In this document: positions 35,579 through 45,121 of the stretch, piece after piece
Numbering within the stretch: position 1 is the first letter of the stretch
Layout: each line of letters opens with the position of its first letter
Origin: Rhodococcus sp. SMB37
Lineage (GTDB): Bacteria > Actinomycetota > Actinomycetes > Mycobacteriales > Mycobacteriaceae
NCBI RefSeq assembly: GCF_004345605.1
Contig: NZ_SLVY01000001.1
Location: 496,001-560,000, forward strand
DNA: 64,000 bases
Direction: 5' to 3'
Translations under genes and position numbers: made by a program
The notes under the pieces: generated by a model
The model's input: the letters and a program-made list of their open reading frames with translations, nothing else
Told to the model about the DNA's origin: nothing
Databases searched by the model: none

Positions 35579-36178
35579 TCAGTTCCTTTCGGCGGAGACG
35601 GTCTTCGCCGCGACGAGCCGGGCGACGACGGACTGTGCGTCACACGAGGCCGAGCGGTTGTACGGCAGCTTCGACAGCACCATGCCCATTGCGCAGGTAT
35701 TCGACAAGGCAGCGAAGGTGAGACCCCCGCCGATTCCGGCCGCCAACCACTTCAACTTGGGTACCGCGACACTGGCGAGTACCGAGCCGAACACGATCGA
35801 GCCTGCCACCAGTCGTACCTGCCGTTCGAGATCCCACCGACTCGCACCGCGATTGACGGGCAGCCCCTCCCCTTCCCATCCGAGCATGCCGCCGTCGAGG
35901 AGATGAACGTTGATCAGGCCCGCAGCCCGCAGGTCTTCTTCCGCCTGCACGGCGCGCCGGCCCGAGCGGCACATCAGCACGACATCTTCGTCGAGATGTG
36001 CACAGAACTCGTCACGATGCTCGCGGAGCAGGTCCAGTGGAACGTTGTACGCGCCGGGGATGTGAACGGTGTCGAATTCACCGGGGGTGCGCACATCGAT
36101 GACTCGGATGCCCTTGCCCGACTCCATCAGCTCGAGCAGTTCGGCCGGATAGAGGGTGGCAGCAGAGAAGGCAGTCAT
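35579..36178 (-). CDS. rhodanese-like sulfurtransferase with C-terminal membrane domain
   Basis: A 199-residue YgaP-like protein. The rhodanese domain covers residues 1-110: VIDVRTPGEFDTVHIPGAYN, with the persulfide-carrying Cys70 in LMCRSGRRAV and the closing LLDGGMLGWEGEG. The C-terminal 80 residues (DUF2892 type) hold two helices (VRLVAGSIVFGSVLASVAV and WLAAGIGGGLTFAALSNTCA). It moves sulfane sulfur at the membrane. The ATG at 36178 fits the fold start; the frame is open 17 codons upstream through the operator, which is not coding. First gene of rhodanese-tauE, divergent from the persulfide dioxygenase. Confidence 0.88.
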   Translation of the reverse strand: MTAFSAATLYPAELLELMESGKGIRVIDVRTPGEFDTVHIPGAYNVPLDLLREHRDEFCAHLDEDVVLMCRSGRRAVQAEEDLRAAGLINVHLLDGGMLGWEGEGLPVNRGASRWDLERQVRLVAGSIVFGSVLASVAVPKLKWLAAGIGGGLTFAALSNTCAMGMVLSKLPYNRSASCDAQSVVARLVAAKTVSAERN

Positions 36179-36207
36179 GGGGACCTTTCGAGAGGAGTTG
36201 CCCTGGA

Positions 36208-36242
36208 TACCCCAGGGGGTACTTGACATACCCTAGGGGGTA
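36208..36242. promoter_or_regulatory. tandem CstR-type operators and promoter between rhodanese and cstB-like genes
   Basis: Two palindromes, TACCCCAGGGGGTA (36208-36221) and TACCCTAGGGGGTA (36229-36242), lie exactly 21 bases apart, two helical turns. A perfect -35 hexamer TTGACA (36223-36228, plus strand) fills the space between them; the matching -10 is less clear (CAATCT at 36248 with 19-base spacing). Repressor bound here would cover the promoter of the dioxygenase and probably also that of the divergent rhodanese. Confidence 0.75.
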
Positions 36243-36302
36243 TATGCCAATCTGTCTACACGCCCCCGGGAGTCACCCGGCAACCACACCTCGGAGGAAG
36301 CA

Positions 36303-37682
36303 ATGATTCTCGAGCAGTACTACATCGAGTGCCTGTCCCATGCGTCGTACCTGCTCGGCGATGAAAGCACCGGCCGCGCGGTCGTTGTCGACCCGCGCCG
36401 TGACATCACCGAATACCTCGACGACGCAAGAAAATACGGACTGACCATCGAAGGCGTCATCAATACGCACTTCCACGCCGACTTCGTCTCCGGCCACCTC
36501 GAACTGGTCGACGCCACCGGCGCCTGGATCGGATTCGGCGAGGCCGCGGAAACCGACTACCCGATCCGCCGTCTGAGCGACGGCGAGAAGCTGTCCCTCG
36601 GCGAGGTCGAACTCGAGATCATCGCCACACCCGGACACACCTGGGAATCGATCTCGGTACTGCTGCGCGAACGACCCGGAACCACACCCAGCGCAGTACT
36701 GACCGGCGATTCACTGTTCATCGGCGATGTCGGTCGTCCCGACCTGGTCAACCTCGGCGGCGGATCGAGCATCGACCTGGCGCGCGCGATGTACCACACC
36801 GTGCACAAGAAGCTGCTGTCCCTGCCCGACGAGGTTGTCGTCATGCCCGCCCACGGTGCGGGATCGTCGTGCGGGAAGAACCTGTCGACCGAGCTGACCT
36901 CCACCATCGGCGAGCAGCGCGCGTCCAACCCGTCGGTGCAGCCGATGAGCGAAGATGTGTTCGTCGCCATGATCACCGACGGCCAGCCCGCGGCTCCGGC
37001 CTACTTCTCGGTCGATGCCGCGATGAACAAGCGCGTCCACCCCCTGCTCGCCCAAAACCACGCCATTCCCGAGCTCACGCCTGTGCAGGTGATGACCGCA
37101 CTCATCACCGGCACAAGAATCCTCGATGCCCGCGGTGTTGACGACTTCGCCGCCGGCCACCTGCGCGGCTCAGTCAACGTCGGGTTCGACGGACGCTTCG
37201 CCGAAACGGGAGGGATGGTCGCCGAGGTCGGCGAGAAGATCGTGCTCATCACCTATCCCGGCGAGGAGCAGGACGCAGCGATGCGCCTGGCCCGGATCGG
37301 ATCCGACGGCGCCGCAGGCTATCTGAACGTCGATCACGACGGGATCTTCCCCGCAGAACTCGCCGAGCTGATCGAGACCGCCCCCCGCACGAGCGTCGAG
37401 GATCTCGACCGATTGCTCGCAGCCGGCTCGGTGACCCTCGTCGACATCCGGAATCCCGGCGAGCGCGCTTCCGGATCGATTGCGGGTTCGGTTCCGATTC
37501 CATTGGCACAGTTGCAGTTACGGCTCGATGAGGTGCCGGACGACAAGCCGATCGTGGTGCACTGCGCGGGCGGGTGGCGCTCGAGCGTCGCGGCATCGCT
37601 GTTGCGTGCGCAGGGCTTCACCAACGTCTCGGATTTGCTGGGCGGATACAACGCCTGGGCCGAATCCCACGCCGCTGCCTGA
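36303..37682 (+). CDS. persulfide dioxygenase-sulfurtransferase fusion (CstB-like)
   Basis: A 459-residue fusion. Residues 1-250 are an ETHE1-type metallo-beta-lactamase-fold dioxygenase: THFHADFVSGH (His56, His58, Asp60), TPGHTWESISV near 110, TGDSLFIGDVGRPDL near 140 and MPAHGAGSSCGKNL near 182. Two rhodanese domains follow; the first (about 265-350) lacks the active Cys, the second (about 360-455) has Cys421 in VVHCAGGWRSS. Such proteins oxidise glutathione, mycothiol or CoA persulfide to sulfite or thiosulfate. GGAGG ribosome-binding site at 36292. Controlled by the tandem CstR-type operators just upstream. Confidence 0.92.
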   Translation: MILEQYYIECLSHASYLLGDESTGRAVVVDPRRDITEYLDDARKYGLTIEGVINTHFHADFVSGHLELVDATGAWIGFGEAAETDYPIRRLSDGEKLSLGEVELEIIATPGHTWESISVLLRERPGTTPSAVLTGDSLFIGDVGRPDLVNLGGGSSIDLARAMYHTVHKKLLSLPDEVVVMPAHGAGSSCGKNLSTELTSTIGEQRASNPSVQPMSEDVFVAMITDGQPAAPAYFSVDAAMNKRVHPLLAQNHAIPELTPVQVMTALITGTRILDARGVDDFAAGHLRGSVNVGFDGRFAETGGMVAEVGEKIVLITYPGEEQDAAMRLARIGSDGAAGYLNVDHDGIFPAELAELIETAPRTSVEDLDRLLAAGSVTLVDIRNPGERASGSIAGSVPIPLAQLQLRLDEVPDDKPIVVHCAGGWRSSVAASLLRAQGFTNVSDLLGGYNAWAESHAAA

Positions 37683-37710
37683 CCATACGAATCATTCCTG
37701 GAGGTTCCTC

Positions 37711-37893
37711 ATGTGCTATCCCGTCGCCTGTTCCCGTTGCAACAAGACCGGATGGGGAGGTTGCGGACAGCATGTCGACGTCGTCATGCGGTCCGTGCCC
37801 GCCGCCGACCGCTGCACCTGCGATCAGAGCACCGCAGTGTCGACGCGGCGCCCGCGGCCGGGTCTGCGCTCGCTCTTTCGGTCCGGCCGCTGA
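37711..37893 (+). CDS. small Cys-rich protein of the CstB operon
   Basis: A 60-residue protein with a GGAGG ribosome-binding site at 37700-37704, 28 bases after the dioxygenase gene. The N-terminal 38 residues hold six cysteines: MCYPVACSRCNKTGWGGCG and, later, DRCTCDQ, in CxxC-like pairs suited to zinc binding. Similar tiny proteins beginning MCYxVxCxxCGKTTWxGCG are widespread and uncharacterised. The C-terminal part is Arg/Pro-rich and basic. Position in the operon suggests a role in sulfur or thiol handling, which is inference. Confidence 0.8.
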   Translation: MCYPVACSRCNKTGWGGCGQHVDVVMRSVPAADRCTCDQSTAVSTRRPRPGLRSLFRSGR

Positions 37894-37965
37894 CCGCGAG
37901 GGGGTCTACGCTCGGTGCGCACGAGACCGCAGCACGCCAGGTGACGAGACCCCCACGGTCGCGGG
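37892..37965 (+). terminator. long hairpin after the cstB-like operon
   Basis: GGGGGTCT (37900-37907) pairs with AGACCCCC (37947-37954), with possible extension by GACCGCGA against TCGCGG just outside. It starts at the stop codon of the small Cys-rich gene. The large loop (39 bases) makes it a moderate candidate only. Confidence 0.4.
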
Positions 37966-38032
37966 ACAGGCCGATCAGCGAGATCGTGGGCATTCGGTCG
38001 AAGAAGTGTCCCTACCGCGATAGCGTGAGTAC

Positions 38033-39028
38033 ATGCGGTCCACCAGTGAACTCCACGCGCACCTGCTACCTGCAGCGCGCGGCCCCCTGTCGGATGCTGT
38101 GATCACCGCGCTCTCATCCGGCCCCGAAGATCGCGTGGAACTACCCGAGCCCGACACGACCGTCGATCCTTTCGGGCACGACGTACAACTCACGCTCTAC
38201 ATCTGCTACGAACTTCACTACCAGGGTTTTTCCACGGTGGACGACTCCTGGGAATGGCAGCCGGATCTCCTGCGACTGCGTGCGCAGCTCGAGCGACTCT
38301 TTCTCGCGGAACTGCGCGTACGAGTCGACCCCGGCGACGACGCCGTCGGCGAGATGGATGCCCTCGCAATCGAGCCGAAAACCGGAACGGGTCCTTCGTG
38401 GCACCTGCTCGAACAGGGCACATGGGCGCAGATGCAGGAGTATTTCATGCATCGATCGCTGTACCACCTCAAGGAGGCCGACCCACACGCGTGGGCGATC
38501 CCACGATTGACCGGGCAAGCGAAAGCGTCTTTCGTTGCTGTTGAGTTCGATGAGTACGGGGGCGGTCGCGGAGATCGGATACATGCGCAATTGTTCGCCG
38601 ACCTCCTCGACGCCGCAGACCTCGATTCGACCTACCTCGGCTATATCGACCAGGTCCCGGCCGAAACCCTGATGCTCGTCAACCTCATGTCGCTGTTCGG
38701 GCTCCACCGAGCTCTCCGAGGAGCGGCGGTGGGACACCTCGCCGCCACGGAGATCACGTCATCGCCCGGCTCGAAACGTTTGGTCCAGGCACTGGTCCGC
38801 CTCGGGGCGCCGGCGCCGTGCCTGCAGTTCTACCAAGAGCACGTTCACGCGGACGCGGTACACGAGTTGGTACTCCGCACCGACGTCGTAGGTGATCTGC
38901 TGACCCGCGAGCCCTCGCTCGCCGCAGACGTCGTCTTCGGGATCCGCGCGTTCGGGTTCGTCGAGGACAGGTTCGCCGAGCATGTGATGTCGGCGTGGTC
39001 GAGCGGGCGCACCTCGCTACTGCGCTAG
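38033..39028 (+). CDS. iron-containing redox enzyme (haem-oxygenase-fold, HDO-like)
   Basis: A 331-residue all-helical protein of the iron-containing redox enzyme family, which share the haem-oxygenase fold and bind a di-iron centre. QLTLYICYELHYQGFSTVDD near residue 53 and SFVAVEFDEYGGGRGDRIHA near 169 carry the expected Glu/His/Asp ligands; a second cluster lies in FYQEHVHADAVHE near 268. The substrate is unknown. ATG start. It stands between the sulfur locus and a methyltransferase on the opposite strand, with 140 bases of upstream space for its own promoter. Confidence 0.82.
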   Translation: MRSTSELHAHLLPAARGPLSDAVITALSSGPEDRVELPEPDTTVDPFGHDVQLTLYICYELHYQGFSTVDDSWEWQPDLLRLRAQLERLFLAELRVRVDPGDDAVGEMDALAIEPKTGTGPSWHLLEQGTWAQMQEYFMHRSLYHLKEADPHAWAIPRLTGQAKASFVAVEFDEYGGGRGDRIHAQLFADLLDAADLDSTYLGYIDQVPAETLMLVNLMSLFGLHRALRGAAVGHLAATEITSSPGSKRLVQALVRLGAPAPCLQFYQEHVHADAVHELVLRTDVVGDLLTREPSLAADVVFGIRAFGFVEDRFAEHVMSAWSSGRTSLLR

Positions 39029-39071
39029 GAGCCCGACCAGGGTGCCGGAAGTCGTTCACCAACGGAGCGAC

Positions 39072-39842
39072 CTACGTCGGTGGGACGGTCCCACGCGCGT
39101 ACCACGCATGTGCGTCGAGTGTGAATGCTCCCAGCGGCAGCGCCTCGCGGCAGAGCTCACGCACTCGGGCCTTGTCCTTCTCGGGAAGTGCCACGAACGA
39201 CTGACCGGCCGGACCTACGCCGTAGGCGAACGGCTCCCAGAAGTCGTCGAAGTCTACGTAGGATGCCTCGGCGGTGATCGTTCCATCCACTACGGCAAGC
39301 AGGCCTGCTCGACGGAACCGGGCGGCGATGTCTCCCTCCGAGGTGCCCGCCATCCGGGTCTCGCCGATGATTGCGGGGTCGACCTGACGCACAGCCGTCC
39401 AGAACACGCGGAGCATCGTCATGCGGCCGCCTACGACGTCCCACATACACGACGCCACCGCACCGCCCGGGCGGGTCACGCGCGCCATCTCCCGAACACC
39501 ACCGTCGGGGTCGTTCATGAAGCCGATCACGAGGGACGACAGAGTCGTGTCGAATGCGCCGTCGGGCCAGGGCAGCTCCTCGGCCACGCCCTCGCGTACG
39601 TCTACCCCCGGGTTGCGTTCGCGGCACGCCACGGCAAACCGGTGTGCCGGATCTATCGCCGCGACGTTCCCGGCACCGACCCGCGTGACGAGTTCGCGCG
39701 TGAGACCACCGGGCCCGCATCCCACATCACACACGTGCTGGCCAGGTACAACGCCGGCAGCGTCGGCAAGCGCCACCGCCAGCGACGGTGTATAGCGCCC
39801 CATGAAACGGTCGTAGTGCTCGGCCGGACCGGCGAACGACAT
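39072..39842 (-). CDS. class I SAM-dependent methyltransferase
   Basis: A 256-residue methyltransferase of the UbiE/COQ5-like group: HVCDVGCGPGGLTRELV near residue 36 is the SAM-binding glycine loop, AAIDPAHRFAVACRER the acidic strand 2, LPWPDGAFDTTLSSLVI motif II/III and MARVTRPGGAVASCMWDV the post-motif. The ATG at 39842 begins MSFAGPAEHYDRFMGRY, typical for the family; the frame is open 18 codons further. Substrate unknown. It is convergent with the iron-redox enzyme and 125 bases downstream of the GNAT gene. Confidence 0.85.
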   Translation of the reverse strand: MSFAGPAEHYDRFMGRYTPSLAVALADAAGVVPGQHVCDVGCGPGGLTRELVTRVGAGNVAAIDPAHRFAVACRERNPGVDVREGVAEELPWPDGAFDTTLSSLVIGFMNDPDGGVREMARVTRPGGAVASCMWDVVGGRMTMLRVFWTAVRQVDPAIIGETRMAGTSEGDIAARFRRAGLLAVVDGTITAEASYVDFDDFWEPFAYGVGPAGQSFVALPEKDKARVRELCREALPLGAFTLDAHAWYARGTVPPT

Positions 39843-39967
39843 GTACCCATTAGGCGCCGGTGCAATGACCAGGTCAAGCCTCCGTGCGCCGTTCACGGGC
39901 GATCACGGCCGGACGATGCAACGGAAGCCGATGTGACATGCCGGGATTTCGACACTTTCGCCTTGCC

Positions 39968-40573
39968 TCATCGTGGGTCTCGCCACATCGCCCACAGGGT
40001 CGGGCCACCGCCCGGGACGTGGATCTCCCTGGTGACGGTGAATCCGAACCGCTCGTAGTACGGAACGTTCGATTCCTTGCTCGATTCGAGGTACGCGGGA
40101 GCGTGCTCGGAATCGATCCGGTCGAGGCGAGACTTCAGCAGCGCCGTGCCGCATCCCGCGCCGCGCGCATGGGATGCGGTTCCGATCGTCGACAGATACC
40201 AGTGCGGCTCCGCGGGGTGCGCAGATTCGAGCGCGGAATCCACCGAGCGTCCCACATCGACGTTCCGCCCGAGAGCCCACAGAAGTTGCGGCAGCATGCG
40301 CAGCGTGGCACCGACCGGTGCGCGCCATCGATCCGGAGGCGCCCACATCGCGGCACCACCGACCCGGCCGTCCCGTTCGACGATCTCCGTGCCCCCGAGT
40401 GCAAGCATGTGGTGACGGGCCTCGGCCTCGAAAAATCGTGCCGAGCGGCGGATGCGGCTGTTGTCGTCCGGGAACATCCATGTGAACACGGGGTCGTCGA
40501 AGAAGGCGTCTGCGAATACGGCGCCGAGAGCGGCAAGGTCGTTACGTGTAGCGGCCCGGACCGTAACAGTCAT
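39968..40573 (-). CDS. GNAT family N-acetyltransferase
   Basis: A 201-residue GNAT protein. The acetyl-CoA-binding region is HWYLSTIGTASHARGAGCGT (about residues 123-142), preceded by GAAMWAPPDRWR and followed by LESSKESNVPYYERFGFTV, a pattern found in actinobacterial acetyltransferases of unknown substrate. ATG start 40573. Divergent from the YdeP-type oxidoreductase. Confidence 0.85.
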   Translation of the reverse strand: MTVTVRAATRNDLAALGAVFADAFFDDPVFTWMFPDDNSRIRRSARFFEAEARHHMLALGGTEIVERDGRVGGAAMWAPPDRWRAPVGATLRMLPQLLWALGRNVDVGRSVDSALESAHPAEPHWYLSTIGTASHARGAGCGTALLKSRLDRIDSEHAPAYLESSKESNVPYYERFGFTVTREIHVPGGGPTLWAMWRDPR

Positions 40574-40728
40574 GTGTGCAGCTTACGACGGATCCGGCCG
40601 GATTCGGCCGAAGCCGGACATGCACCGTCTTGCCGGCTGAGGATGATCACCGTTCCGAAAAGTGAACGCAGGTAAGGTCCACAGCAGCCCAGCGTGAATT
40701 ACTCGTAGCGACGGGCCACTATGGAGGA

Positions 40729-43047
40729 ATGATGCGACACGGTCCCGGCGCGGATATCGACGAGCCCGATCTCGAGATTTCGCCCCCGAAGGACTACGCC
40801 GCGGGTGTCCCCGCAGTACTGGTGTCATTGGAACGCGCTTACGAACAGATGGGCGTGATCCGCACAGCGAAGACGTTGACACGTCTCAATCAGCGCCACG
40901 GCTTCGACTGCCCCGGCTGCGCGTGGCCGGAGACGCCCGGACACCGTAAGCCCGCAGAATTCTGCGAGAACGGCGCAAAAGCCGTCGCGGAGGAAGCCAC
41001 CCTCAGAACGGTGACACCGGCGTTCTTCGCCGAGTACTCCGTCGACGAGCTCGCCACCAAGACCGATTACTGGCTCGGCCAGCAGGGCCGACTCACCCGG
41101 CCGATGATATTGAGGGACGGCACGGACCACTACGAACCCATCTCATGGGACGACGCGTACCGCGTGATCGCCGATCACCTGGGGGCATTGCCTTCGCCCG
41201 ATGAGGCCGTGTTCTACACCTCTGGACGCACCAGCAACGAAGCGGCATTCCTCTATCAGTTACTGATTCGCAGCTATGGCACGAACAATATGCCCGACTG
41301 CTCCAACATGTGCCACGAATCATCCGGTACCGCACTGAACGACTCGATCGGAATCGGTAAGGGCTCGGTGTCGGTGCCCGACCTCGAGGCTGCCGATCTC
41401 ATCCTCATCGCCGGCCAGAATCCCGGAACGAATCATCCACGCATGCTCTCGACGCTCGAGAAGGCCAAGGCGAACGGCGCGCGGATCATTGCGATCAATC
41501 CCCTTCCCGAGGCCGGGCTGAAACGATTCAAGGATCCCCAGAAGGTGTCCGGTGTGGTCGGCCGCGGCGTCGACATGGCCGACGAGTTCCTGCAGATTCG
41601 CCTCGGCGGCGATATGGCCCTGTTCCAGGGGCTCGGGAAACTGCTGTTCGAGGCCGAGGATGCGGCACCCGGCACGGTCGTCGATCGTGCGTTCGTCGAC
41701 GCCCACTGCGCGGGCTTCGACGACTACGAAACCCACATCCGAAACGTCGACCTCGACACCGTGCTCGAGGCAAGTGGTTTGACGCTCGCTCAATTGCGCG
41801 AGACCACAGCCGAACTCATCGCCTCACAGCGAACCGTCATCTGCTGGGCAATGGGGCTGACTCAGCACACACACGCCGTCGCAACGATCGGCGAAGCAGT
41901 GAACCTACTGCTTGCCCGGGGCATGATCGGCAAACGCGGTGCCGGTGTGTGCCCGGTGCGTGGGCACTCCAACGTGCAGGGCGACCGCACGATGGGCATC
42001 TGGGAGAAGATGCCCGAATCATTCCTCGCCGCGTTGGACACCGAATTCGGCATCGGGGCTCCCCGCAAGCACGGTTTCGACACGGTCGACTCCATCCGCG
42101 CAATGCGTGATGGGCAGGCGTCGGTGTTCATAGCGATGGGCGGCAACTTCGTCTCTGCCACACCGGACACCGCAGCCACCGAGATCGCGCTCCGCAACTG
42201 CGCGCTCACGGTGCAGGTGTCGACGAAACTCAACCGAAGTCACGCCGTGCACGGGCGCACCGCGCTGATCCTGCCGACTCTCGGCCGCACCGACCTCGAC
42301 GTCCAGTCGAGCGGGAGACAACAAGTCTCCGTCGAGGATTCGATGTCGATGGTGCATCTTTCCCGGGGCCGGTTGACGCCGGTGTCCGAACATCTGCGCA
42401 GCGAGGTAGCCATTGTGTGCCAGCTCGCCCGTACTCTGTTCGGTCCGGATCATTCGGTGCCGTGGGGTCGTTTCGAAGCGGACTACGATCGCATCCGCGA
42501 CGCGATCTCGCGTGTCGTTCCGGGATTCGAGGACTACAACACACGGGTGCGGCAGCCCGACGGATTCCCGCTTCCCCATCCCCCGCGCGACGCTCGTGAA
42601 TTCCACACCGAGACCGGGCGCGCGAACTTCTCCGTCAATGAACTCGAATGGGTTCCCACACCCGACGGACGGCTGATCCTGCAGACGATGCGGAGCCACG
42701 ACCAGTACAACACCACCATCTACGGCCTCGACGACCGCTATCGCGGTGTCAAGGGGAGCCGCAAAGTAATCCTGGTCGATCCCGGTGACATCACAGATCT
42801 GGGTTTCCGCGATGGCGACCTCGTCGATATCGTCTCCGAGTTCACCGGCGTCGACGGCCGGTTGGAGGAACGTCGCGTCAGCAACTTCCGCATAGTGGCT
42901 TACAGCACCCCGAAAGGTAACGCGGCCGCCTACTACCCCGAGACCAACCCTCTGGTTCCGCTCGACCATGTCGCCAAGAGGTCCAACACTCCGGCGTCGA
43001 AGGCGATCACCGTGCGTCTCGAGGCCGCGTCGGTCAGGGATTCGTAG
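40729..43047 (+). CDS. FdhF/YdeP family molybdopterin oxidoreductase
   Basis: A 772-residue molybdopterin-guanine-dinucleotide enzyme of the YdeP group, related to the formate dehydrogenase catalytic subunit. An iron-sulfur site lies at the N-terminus ([10 protein letters not shown] about residues 55-64, FCENG near 77). Further marks are [19 protein letters not shown] near 163, NMCHESSG near 196 (without a Sec or Cys ligand at the usual metal position), and a C-terminal MopB-CT domain ([29 protein letters not shown]). YdeP proteins contribute to acid resistance in E. coli; the reaction is unclear. A GGAGG site precedes two consecutive ATGs. Its stop overlaps fdhD by one base. Confidence 0.9.
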   Translation: MMRHGPGADIDEPDLEISPPKDYAAGVPAVLVSLERAYEQMGVIRTAKTLTRLNQRHGFDCPGCAWPETPGHRKPAEFCENGAKAVAEEATLRTVTPAFFAEYSVDELATKTDYWLGQQGRLTRPMILRDGTDHYEPISWDDAYRVIADHLGALPSPDEAVFYTSGRTSNEAAFLYQLLIRSYGTNNMPDCSNMCHESSGTALNDSIGIGKGSVSVPDLEAADLILIAGQNPGTNHPRMLSTLEKAKANGARIIAINPLPEAGLKRFKDPQKVSGVVGRGVDMADEFLQIRLGGDMALFQGLGKLLFEAEDAAPGTVVDRAFVDAHCAGFDDYETHIRNVDLDTVLEASGLTLAQLRETTAELIASQRTVICWAMGLTQHTHAVATIGEAVNLLLARGMIGKRGAGVCPVRGHSNVQGDRTMGIWEKMPESFLAALDTEFGIGAPRKHGFDTVDSIRAMRDGQASVFIAMGGNFVSATPDTAATEIALRNCALTVQVSTKLNRSHAVHGRTALILPTLGRTDLDVQSSGRQQVSVEDSMSMVHLSRGRLTPVSEHLRSEVAIVCQLARTLFGPDHSVPWGRFEADYDRIRDAISRVVPGFEDYNTRVRQPDGFPLPHPPRDAREFHTETGRANFSVNELEWVPTPDGRLILQTMRSHDQYNTTIYGLDDRYRGVKGSRKVILVDPGDITDLGFRDGDLVDIVSEFTGVDGRLEERRVSNFRIVAYSTPKGNAAAYYPETNPLVPLDHVAKRSNTPASKAITVRLEAASVRDS

Positions 43048-43859
43048 TGGGACGCGTAACTACCCGACGGTCGGTCCTGCGGGTCACTGCCGACCGCACG
43101 ACACGGCGTCCCGACACCCTCGCCGTCGAGGAGCCTCTGGAGATCCGCCTCGACGGGCAGTCGTTGACAGTCACGATGCGCACCCCCGGTAGCGACGTCG
43201 AGTTGGCGCACGGATTCCTGCTCGCAGAGGGAATCATCGCCAGTCGCGATGACATTGCGGTCGCACGCTATTGCGATGGTGTCGACGATTCCGGCGCGAA
43301 TACGTACAACGTTCTCGACATCCAACTCGCCCCAGGGGTCACTATTCCGCACGGCGCGGGCGCGCGGAACTTCGTTACCACCTCGGCGTGCGGGGTGTGC
43401 GGCAAGGAGTCTCTCGACCAGGTCCGTACCCGCACCCGGTTTCCGATCGTCGGCACTGTCACGGTGTCCTCCCGCTCACTTGCGGAAATGCCCCATCGGA
43501 TGCGTCGGCAGCAGAAGGTCTTCCAAACCACCGGAGGCCTGCACGCTGCAGCCTTGTTCACCACCGAAGGATCACTTCTGCAGCTTCGCGAGGACGTGGG
43601 CAGGCACAACGCAGTCGACAAAGTGCTCGGGTGGGCGCTGTCGGAAGGCAAGGTGCCGCTGTCCGGCAGCGTCCTCGTCGTCAGTGGTCGCGCGTCGTTC
43701 GAGCTCGTCCAGAAGGCCGTGATGGCCGGTGTGCCGGTACTCGGTGCGGTATCGGCGCCGTCGTCACTCGCCGTCGACCTCGCCGAGGAGTCGGGTCTGA
43801 CATTGGTCGGCTTCCTGCGCGACGACTCGATGAACGTCTACACGGGAACGGTGCTCTGA
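43047..43859 (+). CDS. fdhD: formate dehydrogenase accessory sulfurtransferase
   Basis: FdhD carries sulfur from a cysteine desulfurase to the molybdenum cofactor of formate-dehydrogenase-like enzymes. The 270-residue protein shows [12 protein letters not shown] near 53, the sulfur-carrying pair in [11 protein letters not shown] (Cys115, Cys118), GGLHAAALF near 167 and [14 protein letters not shown] near 183. GTG start overlaps the end of the upstream oxidoreductase gene by one base, so FdhD almost certainly sulfurates that enzyme's cofactor. Confidence 0.95.
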   Translation: MGRVTTRRSVLRVTADRTTRRPDTLAVEEPLEIRLDGQSLTVTMRTPGSDVELAHGFLLAEGIIASRDDIAVARYCDGVDDSGANTYNVLDIQLAPGVTIPHGAGARNFVTTSACGVCGKESLDQVRTRTRFPIVGTVTVSSRSLAEMPHRMRRQQKVFQTTGGLHAAALFTTEGSLLQLREDVGRHNAVDKVLGWALSEGKVPLSGSVLVVSGRASFELVQKAVMAGVPVLGAVSAPSSLAVDLAEESGLTLVGFLRDDSMNVYTGTVL

Positions 43860-43875
43860 CGACGCCGCACCGGCC

Positions 43876-45063
43876 TCAGCTGCAGGTGTTCCCTGCGTCC
43901 TCCCCCGAGCGGACGGTCTCGACGAACGCGTGTACGTCGTCGAACGACGCTTCGAGTACCGCGCGATGGTCCGCGCCGTCGTACACCCGGTAGGTCAGGT
44001 CTGCGTCGTTGCCGCACAGCGCCTCGGTGACCTGGTCGGTGATGGCACGCGACACCAGAGCGTCCTCACTGCCCTGTACGACGAGCGTCGGCACCGAGAG
44101 ATCGAGGGGTTCGACTTCTTGTGTGGCGTAGTACTCGCGCAAGCCGTCGAGATCCGCGTCGGGTGCAAAGATCCGGTCGTCGGGAACGGATGCGGCAGCC
44201 GCCCACACGTCGTTCATGCACCCGGTGCGCGCCGCTGCGAGCAGCGGACGGGATTCGTCGGTGAGCATCGCGTCGGCGGAAAGTTCGGGTTGTGCCGCTT
44301 CCGCACCGAGAAGAAGAATCGGCAGGAAGCCGAGCGCCTGTGCGATACCTGGGCCGCCTGCCGCGAAGTAGGCGGCGGTCTCGCTGGTGCGGCTGCCCGG
44401 CGCGAACGACACCACCGCTTGCAGGTCGAGCTCGGGCGCGCGCTCGGACCCGAGCGCGCCGGTGTACAGCGCGGCATGACCGCCCTGGCTGTGTCCCATT
44501 GCGATCCACTTCTCCCCGATGGCGGGCTCGAGGTCGCGGGCGGCCCGGACGATGTCGACGACGGAGTTCGAGGCGCTCGTGCCGTTCATGTAGGGATGTC
44601 CGCCGGGGGTGCCGAGACCTTCGTAGTCGGTCTGGACCACGGCGTATCCGTCGGCGACCCACCGGTCGAGCATGGCCGAGGTCCGTTCGACGTAGGAATG
44701 CGCGGGTCCGCCGACCGTGTCTGCGGATGGTGCACAGGCGTCCCCTACCCCGGTGGTGCCATGAGCCCAGCTGATCACGGGCCATCCGCCTTCTGGCGCC
44801 TGGCCCTTCGGAATCGCAACGGTGCCCGAGACCAACGTGGAGCCTCCATCGGCACCCTCGGAGATGTAGGTGACCAGGTCGGTGCGCTCGGCGCTGGGGA
44901 GCGCCGCGGCGCTGATGATCGGACGGTCGGTGACAAGCGTTCCCGGAGCCATGGCACCGGATTCGGGCGGCTCCGGAGCCGGACTCGAACATGCTCCGAG
45001 GCCGAGTGCCGAGGCGAACGCAAGTGCCACGACAGCGTGCCGTGACTGGAAGGTCTTCATCAA
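43876..45063 (-). CDS. secreted lipase-family lipoprotein (alpha/beta hydrolase)
   Basis: A 395-residue secretory-lipase-family hydrolase. The N-terminus is a lipoprotein signal ending in the lipobox LGAC (Cys25). The catalytic Ser192 is in GHSQGGHAALY, the Asp in QGSEDALVSRA near 340 and the His in DGADHRAVLE near 368. Cysteines at about 110, 282, 350 and 394 may form disulfides. It should hydrolyse esters outside the membrane. ATG start. Divergent from a TetR regulator across only 58 bases containing an inverted repeat, so it is the probable target of that regulator. Confidence 0.88.
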   Translation of the reverse strand: MMKTFQSRHAVVALAFASALGLGACSSPAPEPPESGAMAPGTLVTDRPIISAAALPSAERTDLVTYISEGADGGSTLVSGTVAIPKGQAPEGGWPVISWAHGTTGVGDACAPSADTVGGPAHSYVERTSAMLDRWVADGYAVVQTDYEGLGTPGGHPYMNGTSASNSVVDIVRAARDLEPAIGEKWIAMGHSQGGHAALYTGALGSERAPELDLQAVVSFAPGSRTSETAAYFAAGGPGIAQALGFLPILLLGAEAAQPELSADAMLTDESRPLLAAARTGCMNDVWAAAASVPDDRIFAPDADLDGLREYYATQEVEPLDLSVPTLVVQGSEDALVSRAITDQVTEALCGNDADLTYRVYDGADHRAVLEASFDDVHAFVETVRSGEDAGNTCS

Positions 45064-45075
45064 GCCTCCGTTAAG

Positions 45076-45107
45076 AAGAACGTATTAACCCTGAAGTCAA
45101 TGTTCTT
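45076..45107. promoter_or_regulatory. inverted repeat between lipase and tetR genes
   Basis: AAGAACGT (45076-45083) and ATGTTCTT (45100-45107) are inverted arms with one mismatch, and inside them ATTAAC-N6-GTCAAT (45084-45101) forms a second dyad. In this 58-base divergent space the dyads are good candidates for the TetR operator and would overlap both promoters. Confidence 0.5.
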
Positions 45108-45121
45108 AGTACAGTGGTCGC

